Shown here in pieces: positions 35,377-43,226 of a stretch of 64,000 nt of DNA. Source of the stretch: Bacillota bacterium (lineage in GTDB: Bacteria > Bacillota > Clostridia > Christensenellales > Aristaeellaceae); contig JAEYCB010000042.1 in the NCBI GenBank assembly GCA_023404345.1, positions 50,606 to 114,605 of the forward strand, in the 5' to 3' direction. The notes under the pieces are model-generated. The model was not told the DNA's origin, did not search any database, and worked only from the letters and a program-made list of their open reading frames with translations. Position 1 is the stretch's first letter. Every line of letters starts with the position of its first letter. Made by a program: the position numbers and the translations under genes.

Positions 35377-37254
35377 CTATTGTTTTCTTTTCCACTTCAA
35401 AAGCAGCGCCGAATTGAGAATGACCGCCACGGAGCCCGCATTGTGCACTAGCGCGCCGACCACCGGGTTGAGCGTTCCCGCCATGGCCAGAAAAATGGCC
35501 AGGAAGTTCAATCCCATCGAAAAGGTCAGGTTCATGCGGATGGTGGTCATCATCCTCCGGGACAGCGCCATCAGATGCGGCAATTCCTTCACCTCGTCGT
35601 CCACCAGCGCGATATCCGCGGCCTCCACGGCGATGTCGCTGCCCACGCCGCCCATGGCGATGCCCACATCCGCTTTTTTCAGTGCCGGCGCGTCGTTCAC
35701 GCCGTCGCCGATCATGCATACGTGCACGCCGTCTCGTTGCCAGCGTTCAATCTCCTGCAACTTATCCTCCGGCCTACACCCGGCGCGTACCTCGCGGATG
35801 CCCAGTTGGGCTGCGATGGCATCCGCCGCGCGCTCATGGTCACCGGTAAGCAGCACGGGACGCACGCCCGCCTCTTCCAGCGCCGCGATGGTGACGGCGC
35901 TCTCCGCGCGCAGCGTGTCGGAAAGCGCGAGGTATCCGGCAAAGACGCCGTCTACCGCCACGTAGATCATCGTGCAGCCCTCTTCCAGAAGCCTTTGCCG
36001 CTCCGCGTCCGCAGGGAGATCTACGCCATGTTCCGCCAGCAGCTGCGGATTGCCCGCCAGCACGCGCCGTCCGTCCACAACGGCGCTGACCCCGCGCCCC
36101 GGCAGCATTTCAAACGACTCAGCCGAAGCGATCTCACCGGGATTTTCCTCGCGGTATCCCGCCACCACGGCCTTGCCCAGCGGATGCTCTGACAACTGCT
36201 CTGCTCCCGCCGCCAGCGCATAGAGTCCCATGCGATCCAAGTCAGGGAGGGCGCTTGCAACCGCCACCACCCTGGGCGTGCCGTAGGTGAGCGTGCCGGT
36301 CTTGTCAAAGGCGATCTTGCGCACGGCGGCCAGCCGTTCCAGCGCGTCGCCTTCCCGCACCAGAAAGCCGTGCCGGGTCGCGTTGCCGATGGCCGCCATG
36401 ATGGCCGTGGGCGTGGCCAGCACTAGCGCGCACGGGCAGAACACCACCAGAATCGTGACCGCGCGGATGATCTCGCCCGTGATCAGCCACGTCAGCGCCG
36501 CGGCGGTCAGGGCGATCACCACAATCCAGGTGGCCCAGCGGTCCGCCAGCCCCACGATGCGCGCCTTGCCCGCGTCGGCGGACTGCACCAGCCGGATCAT
36601 GCGCTGAATGGAGCTGTCCTCCCCCACTTTGGTGGCCCGCATCTCAAAAGCGCCGTACTGGTTGACAGTGCCGCTGGACACTTCATCCCCCACCGTCTTG
36701 TCCACGGGCAGTGATTCGCCGGTCATCACCGCCTGATTGATGGAGGTCTGGCCGGAGGTGATCACGCCATCGACCGGGATGCCCTCGCCCGGCAGCACGC
36801 GCAGTCGGTCGCCCACCCGGACCTGCTCGGCGGGGACGATTGTCTCGCCTCCATCCCGCACCACGCGTGCGGTCTGCGGGGTCAGGTGCACCAGCTTCTC
36901 GATGCCAGCCCTTGCGCGGGCCACGGTCACATCCTCCAGCAGCGCGCCCAGCTGCATGATGAAGGCTACCTCGCCCGCAGCGAAGTCCTCACCGATCAGC
37001 ACCGAGGCGATCAGCGCCAGGGATACCAGCACGTCGGCCTTGATATCAAAGGCCGTGATCAGGCCGATGAGCGCTTCCAGCACGATGGGAACGCCGCAGA
37101 GCACGATGGCCACCCATGCCGCGTCAAACGGCAGGGGCAGAAGGTCAAAGATGCTCACTACCAGCGCCGCACCGGAGACAGCCAGCAGCGCGATTTCCTT
37201 TTTAATGCCGCCCCACTCCAGAAAAGCCTCGGTTTTTTGCACCAGCGTTTTCAT
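35377..37254 (-). CDS. P1B-type heavy-metal-translocating ATPase
   Basis: 625 residues. It pumps a soft metal ion out of the cytoplasm. The metal path CPC lies in VVFCPCALVLATPTA (about 274), the phosphorylated Asp in FDKTGTLT (about 317), the HP motif in EHPLGKAVVAGY, and the hinge is MIGDGVNDAPALKKADVG. No N-terminal HMA domain is present. The start ATG 37254 follows GGAGG; codons farther up are inside the ribosome site. It is controlled by the CsoR-type operator upstream; copper is likely from the regulator, although the CPC pump class also moves zinc or cadmium. Confidence 0.93.
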   Translation of the reverse strand: MKTLVQKTEAFLEWGGIKKEIALLAVSGAALVVSIFDLLPLPFDAAWVAIVLCGVPIVLEALIGLITAFDIKADVLVSLALIASVLIGEDFAAGEVAFIMQLGALLEDVTVARARAGIEKLVHLTPQTARVVRDGGETIVPAEQVRVGDRLRVLPGEGIPVDGVITSGQTSINQAVMTGESLPVDKTVGDEVSSGTVNQYGAFEMRATKVGEDSSIQRMIRLVQSADAGKARIVGLADRWATWIVVIALTAAALTWLITGEIIRAVTILVVFCPCALVLATPTAIMAAIGNATRHGFLVREGDALERLAAVRKIAFDKTGTLTYGTPRVVAVASALPDLDRMGLYALAAGAEQLSEHPLGKAVVAGYREENPGEIASAESFEMLPGRGVSAVVDGRRVLAGNPQLLAEHGVDLPADAERQRLLEEGCTMIYVAVDGVFAGYLALSDTLRAESAVTIAALEEAGVRPVLLTGDHERAADAIAAQLGIREVRAGCRPEDKLQEIERWQRDGVHVCMIGDGVNDAPALKKADVGIAMGGVGSDIAVEAADIALVDDEVKELPHLMALSRRMMTTIRMNLTFSMGLNFLAIFLAMAGTLNPVVGALVHNAGSVAVILNSALLLKWKRKQ

Positions 37255-37280
37255 AAGCGCCTCCTGCAATATACTTATAG

Positions 37281-37321
37281 GGGTATACCCATACTATAGC
37301 ATCGCCGGAAGGGCCTGTCAA
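37281..37321 (-). promoter_or_regulatory. Metal ATPase promoter with CsoR-type operator
   Basis: Minus strand TTGACA (37316-37321), a 17-base spacer, TATAGT (37293-37298), then the palindrome GGGTATACCC (37281-37290) within TATGGGTATACCCCTATA, matching the G-tract/TA style of CsoR sites. Confidence 0.75.
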
Positions 37322-37348
37322 GCAGAAGGAGCGCCGGTTTCCAGGCAT

Positions 37349-37377
37349 AAAAAAGCGGGCATTCATTTGCCCGCTTC
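37349..37377 (-). terminator. Terminator after csoR
   Basis: AAGCGGGCA and TGCCCGCTT form a 9-bp stem followed by TTTTT on the minus strand. Confidence 0.8.
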
Positions 37378-37391
37378 TTTGACGTGTCATA

Positions 37392-37667
37392 TCATCCCAT
37401 ATTGGAAAACCGCTCCACCGCCTTGGTAAAGCTCTCGATGGTCTTGTCTGCGTCCCCGTGCTCGATGCCGTCGCGCACGCAGTGGCGGATATGTCCTTCC
37501 AGCACCACCTGCCCACATTTATGCAGAGCCGACTTGGCGGCGTTGAGCTGGGAAAGGATGTCCTCGCAGGGCACGTCCTCTTCCACCATCCGGTCGATGG
37601 CCTGCACCTGCCCGATGATCTTGCGCAGCCTGCGGTGCAGGTTGTCGGCGTCCATGCACTGCTTCAA
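37392..37667 (-). CDS. csoR: CsoR-family copper-sensing repressor
   Basis: 91 residues, all-helical metal-sensing repressor (DUF156). The Cu(I) ligands Cys34 (VPCEDIL), His59 and Cys63 (LEGHIRHC) are all present, the CsoR pattern rather than that of nickel or formaldehyde sensors. It starts at TTG 37667, seven bases after AGGAGGG; an upstream ATG lies before the ribosome site. Copper binding would release the operator at 37281-37290 and allow expression of the metal ATPase. A terminator separates the two genes. Confidence 0.9.
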   Translation of the reverse strand: MKQCMDADNLHRRLRKIIGQVQAIDRMVEEDVPCEDILSQLNAAKSALHKCGQVVLEGHIRHCVRDGIEHGDADKTIESFTKAVERFSNMG

Positions 37668-37724
37668 GGCCAATCCCTCCTTCATCCGTCTGTAAGCAGA
37701 TTGTACCGCCGCATCCCCGCTTTG

Positions 37725-38273
37725 TCAAGGAACGGCCGGGACGGACGCGGCGAGGCTTTCCAGCCGCGTGAGGCAGTCCTCCAGCGCGGCCCCGCCCTCC
37801 ACATAGTCGCATACGGCCCGGAGCATGCGGGCATACACGCCGTCGTTCCGCCTCTGCGACCCGGCCAGCAGCGGATGCAGGCGCAGGTCCACATAGGGCG
37901 CGATCTCCTCGCGGTAGGCCTCCAGACGGCCCTGCGTCACCGCCCAGGAATCCGGCGCGGCGCGAATGGCGTCCGTGCTCGCGGTCAGGGCCTCCTCGTC
38001 GGTCGCGCGTCCCAGCTCGGCGTCCCGGGCATGCTGGTCCTCGATGATCCATGCAATCCATTCCTCGATCTGGGGATACAGTACAGGGCTGGCGGACACG
38101 GGCTTGAGCAGCGCCTTCTCATCCAGCGCACGATGTCCGCAGAGGTATTCCAGATAGGCCATGGTCACATCGGGATTGCGTGCGTTGGGGTTGAGCACGT
38201 ACACCAGCAGGTTGGCCCCGGCGGTCCGCCGAGCGTCCGGCGACAGGGCGGGCGGCAGCTGCCAGTCCGGCGC
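37725..38273 (-). pseudogene. C-terminal half of the sensor domain, downstream of an in-frame amber codon
   Basis: An open frame of 182 codons continuing in exactly the same frame as the anti-sigma gene after TAG at 38274-38276. It encodes a solute-binding-protein-like C-terminal part: AGANLLVYVLNPNARNPDVT, then AYLEYLCGHRA and a helical tail. No credible ribosome site or start exists at its beginning. It is either expressed by readthrough of the amber codon or is the remnant of a mutated gene. Confidence 0.65.
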
Positions 38274-39674
38274 CTAGGGCGGCGGGGGCGTGCTCCCCGG
38301 CTCATAGGTCCTCTCGCCGGAGAAGGGCATGTCCTGCAATCCTGAAAGCGCGAGAATCTCGTCCGGGTCCAGCCGCGCCTCGCCCTCCGTTTCGAGCAGC
38401 CTTGCATCCCGCAGTGCCGTGAGCATACGCACGAAGGATTCCTCGTGGAAGTCCACGGACCTGCCTGCCTGATACGCCTCCGTGATGCAGGCGGTCAGCA
38501 GCAGATTTGCATAATCGTTCTTCGTCCATGTGCCGCCCTCCCAGGCATGGGCTACAAGCGGCTGTTTCTCCGTCCATGCGGCATGCTTTTCCAACAGCGC
38601 CTCCAGCGTAGCGGGCACCTCCTCCGCCCCTTCCCACACGGTCACGAGCACAAGGGAGGGCACGGCGTAGAGCGACCCATCCTGAAAGATCGCGTCCGCA
38701 ACCTGCGCAAGCATCCCCTCCGTGTCCGCAAGCAGGATGTCCGAACCGTTCAGCGGCGCAAGCCCGCCCTGCCGCATCAGCGCGACCAGCTCCCCGTCCA
38801 TGCGCACGTGGAACAGGTCGGTTTCGTCGCCGGCAGCAATGGCCTCAGCCACCTGCCGTGCCGTGAGCGAGGGGTCGGCGGCGCGTGATACGGCTACGCC
38901 GGGACAGGCCTGCTGGAAATCCGCGTCGATGTTGTCCGCGCTGATGTAGCCGCGGATGGTGAGCGTGGGCAGGCTGCCCGCCTCCGTAAAGGGAACGTAC
39001 TGCATGTCGTTCGTGCCAAGAGACGCGTAGCCCTCCAGCGGCAGGCGCTCCGCGTCGCCCGTCAGGGGATCGACCCGGTACACATCCGCCTCATACACCG
39101 TTCCCTCCGGCAGCACGGCGCGCAGGAACAGCCAGCCGTCCTGCATCACCGCCGCCCGGTACCGCCTCTGCGGCAGGTCCATCGGCGTGCCCGCGTAGTC
39201 CAGCGTGCAGACGAGCGCGCCGTTCTGCCAGCGCCACAGCTTTTTTCCGCTGCGGTCCAGCAGGGCCGGTGCGTCCCCGTCTGCGTAGAGCAGCGTGTCA
39301 AAGCCGATGCCCTGCGCCTGCAGTTCGTCCATGGACACCAGCAGCGTGGATTCCTCCTGCCCCGGCTTCCATGTGCGCAGGCCGCCGCTGGTGGACAGGT
39401 ACAGCGTCCCGTCCAGCGACACGCAGCCATGCAGCGCGCCCACATCCTCCTGCCGCAGGCGCAGCCATCCGGTCAGTACGCCCGCCGCCAGCGCGGCCGC
39501 CGCAAGCAGCGTTACCAGCAGCGCCACCGCCAGCGCCAGCGAAAGCCTTCTGGGCCCGCGCCGCTCTCCCCGCGCACGCGCCAAGACGCGTGTCTGGAGC
39601 GACGGACGGTCATCCATCCCGGACAGGCACTCGTCCACGGCCCGCCGGATGCGCTCACGGTTGGTTTCATTCAT
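38274..39674 (-). CDS. Anti-sigma factor with beta-propeller-like and solute-binding-like sensor, ended by TAG
   Basis: 466 residues. A cytosolic N-terminus (1-42, anti-sigma-like), one membrane helix (about 44-66), then an outside region with short repeats such as GTLYLSTSGGLRTWK, as in beta-propellers, and from about 246 a type-1 solute-binding fold (DADFQQACPGVAV, GDETDLFHVRMDGELVALMR, FQDGSLYAVPSLV). It stops at TAG in a proline-rich stretch, while the solute-binding fold is unfinished; the missing end lies in frame at 37725-38273. It overlaps the sigma gene by eight bases and is its likely partner. Confidence 0.7.
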   Translation of the reverse strand: MNETNRERIRRAVDECLSGMDDRPSLQTRVLARARGERRGPRRLSLALAVALLVTLLAAAALAAGVLTGWLRLRQEDVGALHGCVSLDGTLYLSTSGGLRTWKPGQEESTLLVSMDELQAQGIGFDTLLYADGDAPALLDRSGKKLWRWQNGALVCTLDYAGTPMDLPQRRYRAAVMQDGWLFLRAVLPEGTVYEADVYRVDPLTGDAERLPLEGYASLGTNDMQYVPFTEAGSLPTLTIRGYISADNIDADFQQACPGVAVSRAADPSLTARQVAEAIAAGDETDLFHVRMDGELVALMRQGGLAPLNGSDILLADTEGMLAQVADAIFQDGSLYAVPSLVLVTVWEGAEEVPATLEALLEKHAAWTEKQPLVAHAWEGGTWTKNDYANLLLTACITEAYQAGRSVDFHEESFVRMLTALRDARLLETEGEARLDPDEILALSGLQDMPFSGERTYEPGSTPPPP

Positions 39675-40182
39675 CGTCCGCCCCTCCTTCCCAGATCAGA
39701 TGCAGGCGTTCGCAGGCCCGCCTGAGCCGCTTGGCCACAGCCGTCTCGCTCACATTCAGTGCCCTGGCCGTCTCCCGAAGCGTCATGCCCTGATAGTAGT
39801 AGAGAATCACCGCATCGCGCTCCCGGTCAGGTAGCTGCATGATTTCCAGCGTCAGATGCACGCTGTCTGCCGCCGGCGGCGTGGCGGGTTCCGGCAGGCG
39901 GTCCAGCGTCACGCGCCGGTCCACGAAACGAAACCACGCCGCGCGGCGCATGTCCTTGCACGTGTTCACGGCGATGCGCACCAACCAGGTCTTTTCCGCG
40001 CAATCGGAGCGGAAGCGATCCAGCGCACGGTACGCCTTGAAGAATGTTTCCTGCGTCGCGTCCTCCGCCAGCGCGGCATCCCGCAGGTAGAGGCAGCACA
40101 GCCTGAGGATATCCCGTTCATAGGCCGCCATCAGGCGGCTCAGCTCCGCAGCCCGTCTCTCATCCGGGCGCTGCTGCGTCAT
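39667..40182 (-). CDS. ECF-type sigma-70 family RNA polymerase sigma factor
   Basis: 171 residues; region 2 LAEDATQETFFKAYRALDRF and TWLVRIAVNTCKDMRR, region 4 LPDRERDAVILYYYQGMTLR and VSETAVAKRLRRACERL. It is a clear paralogue of the protein encoded at 24899-25408. ATG 40182 is nine bases after AGGAG, whereas the upstream ATG touches it. The next gene is its putative anti-sigma factor, overlapping by eight bases. Confidence 0.92.
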   Translation of the reverse strand: MTQQRPDERRAAELSRLMAAYERDILRLCCLYLRDAALAEDATQETFFKAYRALDRFRSDCAEKTWLVRIAVNTCKDMRRAAWFRFVDRRVTLDRLPEPATPPAADSVHLTLEIMQLPDRERDAVILYYYQGMTLRETARALNVSETAVAKRLRRACERLHLIWEGGADDE

Positions 40183-40201
40183 ACGCGTCATCTCCTGCTG
40201 A

Positions 40202-40226
40202 TTAGACGGTCCTCATTCACAAAAAG
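40202..40226 (-). promoter_or_regulatory. Putative ECF autoregulatory promoter
   Basis: Minus strand CTTTT (40222-40226), 13 bases, CGTCTAA (40202-40208), about 20 bases before the sigma start codon; the same motif pair as at 25430-25455. Confidence 0.5.
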
Positions 40227-40365
40227 CCAACCTTCGACGTATTTTTTGGAAAATACCTTCCTAACCGTGTCCGGATGGTACCTCATGGTGGGCCGTGGCA
40301 CCCTTCGGGCATCCGGCATATCCACTTTCCTTTTTTATTTTCCAAAATTTTCTTTTATGTGATCA

Positions 40366-40397
40366 AAAAAAGGCGGCGGAATCTCCGTTCCGCCGCC
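40366..40397 (-). terminator. Terminator of the transketolase operon
   Basis: GGCGGCGGAA and TTCCGCCGCC form a 10-bp stem followed by seven T on the minus strand. Confidence 0.85.
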
Positions 40398-40409
40398 CCT
40401 CAGGCGTTG

Positions 40410-41327
40410 TCAGCCCGCGATGGTCTGCGCGATCTGCGCACCGGTCAGGCCGTACTCAGCCAGCACGTCCATGGCTTTGCCGGACTGGCCAAAGCGGTCC
40501 TGCACGCCGATCTTTTTGAAGTTGCACGCCACGCCGCTGCTCAAAAGCACGTCGGCCACGGCATCGCCCAGGCCGCCAATAACGGAGTGCTCCTCCACCG
40601 TATAGACGCGCTTGCACTTGGCCGCATAGGTGCGTACCAGTTCAGCGTCGATAGGCTTAATGGTATGCAGGTTGATAATAGCGGGATGCATGCCCTTCTC
40701 CTTGAGCAGCTCCGCCGCCTTAAGGCATTCGTTGACCATGAGGCCGCAAGTGAAGATCACTGCATCGCTGCCATCCACCAGCACGTTGCCCTTGCCAATA
40801 GTAAACGGCATGGGGTCAAACACAGGCGTCGCCAGGCGGGCCAGACGCAGGTATACCGGGCCGTCCAGCTCGGCGGCGGCCTTCACGGCCTGATAGGTCT
40901 CGTTGGCGTCGCAGGGACAGATAACAGTCATGCCGGGCAGCACACGCATGAGGGCAATATCCTCGATAGCCTGATGGCTGCCGCCGTCCTCGCCCACGCT
41001 GACACCCGCATGGGTAAAGGCCAGCTTGACATTGAAATGCGGATAGCACACGCCGTTGCGAATCTGGTCATAGCTGCGTCCGGCGAACACGGCGAACGTG
41101 GAGCAGAACGGAATCAACCCCATACGGGACATGCCGGCCGCCATATCCACCATGTTGGCCTCGGCAATGCCCACATTAAAATGGCGATTGGGGAACTCCT
41201 TGGCAAAGGTCAGCGTCATCGTAGCGTGGGAAAGGTCCGCATCCAGCACCACGATCTTGTCGTTCTCATGGCCCAGCTTGGCCAGCGCCTCGCCATAGGC
41301 CGCGCGGGTGGCTTTTGTTTCACTCAT
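40410..41327 (-). CDS. Transketolase, C-terminal subunit
   Basis: 305 residues covering the pyrimidine-binding and C-terminal domains of transketolase, which moves two-carbon units between sugar phosphates with thiamine diphosphate. Seen: VVLDADLSHATMTLTFAKEF, FNVGIAEANMVDMAAGMSRM with the catalytic Glu, and FTHAGVSVGEDGGSHQAIED. The start ATG 41327 follows GGAGGG; it begins three bases after the N-terminal subunit gene. The two-piece form is common in anaerobes and archaea. Confidence 0.94.
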   Translation of the reverse strand: MSETKATRAAYGEALAKLGHENDKIVVLDADLSHATMTLTFAKEFPNRHFNVGIAEANMVDMAAGMSRMGLIPFCSTFAVFAGRSYDQIRNGVCYPHFNVKLAFTHAGVSVGEDGGSHQAIEDIALMRVLPGMTVICPCDANETYQAVKAAAELDGPVYLRLARLATPVFDPMPFTIGKGNVLVDGSDAVIFTCGLMVNECLKAAELLKEKGMHPAIINLHTIKPIDAELVRTYAAKCKRVYTVEEHSVIGGLGDAVADVLLSSGVACNFKKIGVQDRFGQSGKAMDVLAEYGLTGAQIAQTIAG

Positions 41328-41330
41328 GGT

Positions 41331-42143
41331 TCAACCCTCCAGTTCTTTGAGCGCTTCGGCGCGCTGCTCTTCATTGGGGGCCTTGCCATGCCAGCCCACC
41401 TGATCTTCCATGAAGCTGACGCCCTTGCCCTTGTGCGTATGGCACAGAAGCAGCGTGGGCTTGCCCTTCATCGGAGGGGTCTTGAGTGCAGCGATCATAG
41501 CCTCGATATCGTTGCCGTCCTTGAGCTCAATTACATTGTAACCAAAGGCGGTGAACTTGGCGTTCAGGTCGCCCAGGCTCATCACCTCATCATTGCTGCC
41601 GTCGATCTGCAGGCCGTTGTTATCCACCAGCACGGTCAGATTGTCAAGGCCATAATGGGCCGCAGCCATAGATGCTTCCCACACCAGGCCTTCCTGCAAT
41701 TCGCCGTCACCGCAGATGGTGTACACGTGGCAGGGATTACCCGTAGCCTTGGCGCCCAGTGCCATGCCCACGGCAATCGAAATACCCTGGCCCAGCGATC
41801 CCGTCGAAGCGTCCACGCCCGGGCACTTCTTGGCGTCGGGATGGCCTTGGAGGATGCTGTGCAGCTGGCGGAAATTCTTAAATTCCTCCGTGCTGAAAAA
41901 TCCCTTTTCACCCAGCACAGCGTACAGGGCAGGTGCAGCGTGTCCCTTGGAGAGCACCAGGCGATCGCGCGCCGGGTCCGAGGGATTCTTCGGGTCAACG
42001 TTCATCACGTCAAAATACAGCGCCACAAGCATCTCCGTGGCCGAAAGCGAGCCGCCCGGATGCCCGGACCCTGCGTTGGCCGTCATGTTGATGATGTCGC
42101 GCCGCACCTGGGTACAGATGTTTTTAAGGGCTGGCGTATCCAT
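41331..42143 (-). CDS. Transketolase, N-terminal subunit
   Basis: 270 residues making the diphosphate-binding half. The thiamine motif begins at GDGELQEGLVWEAS and ends at VLVDNNG; ANAGSGHPGGSLSATEML, SKGHAAPALYAVLGEKG and DASTGSLGQGISIAVGMALG are also present. The start ATG 42143 follows GGAGGT by ten bases; the longer open frame upstream overlaps the promoter region and does not fit the family. Confidence 0.94.
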   Translation of the reverse strand: MDTPALKNICTQVRRDIINMTANAGSGHPGGSLSATEMLVALYFDVMNVDPKNPSDPARDRLVLSKGHAAPALYAVLGEKGFFSTEEFKNFRQLHSILQGHPDAKKCPGVDASTGSLGQGISIAVGMALGAKATGNPCHVYTICGDGELQEGLVWEASMAAAHYGLDNLTVLVDNNGLQIDGSNDEVMSLGDLNAKFTAFGYNVIELKDGNDIEAMIAALKTPPMKGKPTLLLCHTHKGKGVSFMEDQVGWHGKAPNEEQRAEALKELEG

Positions 42144-42227
42144 ACTACACAGTACCTCCCATGCTGATGTTCCTATCCCCGGCGAGGGGAATTTGCTTGT
42201 GTGACACGTCAAAGAATCGTGCCCTTT

Positions 42228-42256
42228 ACTATACCACAGTGCAGAAAGCTTGTCAA
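42228..42256 (-). promoter_or_regulatory. Promoter of the transketolase operon
   Basis: Minus strand TTGACA (42251-42256), exactly 17 bases, TATAGT (42228-42233), 85 bases before the start codon. Confidence 0.8.
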
Positions 42257-42460
42257 TTCCAGCCTTTGGGGTGAGGGGGATTGGCGGTGTAGGACTACTG
42301 TGACATACCGGGCTATCGGAAAAGAATCTGCCTTGAGTGCCCCTCCGGTATCGCTGCGTGACAGCGACAACTTATGTTTGACAAACCCGCCTCCAGGATT
42401 TATATGTTTCACCAGAGCGCACTTCAAACCGATGCCTATTGCGCTTACGACTCTTTGATA
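42257..42460. other. Gene-free stretch after the decayed HNH gene
   Basis: About 200 bases between the transketolase promoter and the end of the HNH remnant. I see no gene, clear terminator or repeat. Confidence 0.4.
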
Positions 42461-43023
42461 TCAACTGATAATTTTATCGCTCTTTGCTCTATTGCATTTC
42501 CAGCATAATGTCTGCAGGTTATCCGCTACCGTCCGCCCTTTGCCACAGGAATGATATGATCGATTTCAAGCAGCAGGTTTGGCTCAATATGGGTAGAGTT
42601 ACCACAATTGCAGCAAGTAAAATTGTCACGGTTTTTAATAAACTCACGCAGTTTCTTTGTCATCAGCATTCGTTGTTCTTTTGCAAAAGCTGTTGCGGTC
42701 AGCTTGCTTTCCAGCGCCTTGATAAGTTCCGCAATGGTTTCTTCTGTCATGGGTACAGTAAACGATCTTTGGGCCATGCCCCCGCCGGAAGTATATGAAA
42801 ATTTGTACTCTACGGTGAGCACGCTCTCATCAATGGTGGCAAATCCAAGCCGAGAATAGAAGCCGGCCTCATCGTTCTCCATAATAAAGGCTGGAACATC
42901 ACCAAGATACTGCTGATACTCTGCTTTATAGTTCTCAATAATCTGCTTTGCATCCCTTAAGGTTTCAAGTTCTTCTACAAGCCGGTAGAGCTTTCGGATT
43001 TGTTCAGGGTATAATCTTTTATA
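42461..43023 (-). pseudogene. Decayed HNH endonuclease gene with a frameshift
   Basis: The main frame (42526-42882 and its open extension to 43023) ends at DHIIPVAKGGR then TAG. One base shifted, the DNA continues as TVADNLQTLCWKCNRAK and stops at 42461-42463. Joined, they give the complete HNH module: CCNCG, IDHIIP, NL and CWKC. A one-base deletion near 42529-42535 is the simplest reading. The N-terminal side also lacks any ATG, GTG or TTG before the in-frame ATG at 42882, so that end may be lost too. AT-rich compared with its neighbours, suggesting later arrival. No integrase or resolvase is nearby. Confidence 0.75.
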
Positions 43024-43107
43024 TTAATTAGGGTATTTATATTCTTAATGACAAAACAGTCCTTGCGAAAGAAAACGTCAAAATCGTCATCCGCCCCTTT
43101 CTTCCTA

Positions 43108-43137
43108 TTGATTATTCCTTGCATTCCAGCGTATAAT
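43108..43137 (+). promoter_or_regulatory. Promoter of the murC operon
   Basis: TTGATT (43108-43113), an 18-base spacer and TATAAT (43132-43137), 90 bases before the start codon. Confidence 0.6.
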
Positions 43138-43226
43138 ATCATTGGTATATTGTGCAAGCGTGTTTCCGCCTCCGAAAAACCGGGAGGGAGCGGGGCCGCG
43201 CCATTTGAGGAAACGGGTGAGCAAGG

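Noticed and set aside
38274..38276. Pyrrolysine or amber recoding as the explanation of the in-frame TAG
   Set aside because: No pyl genes in the window and TAG also ends an ordinary gene at 30160-30162; kept only as one hypothesis.
42461..43023. HNH gene as part of a prophage or intron
   Set aside because: No integrase, terminase, capsid, reverse transcriptase or intron ends are visible nearby.
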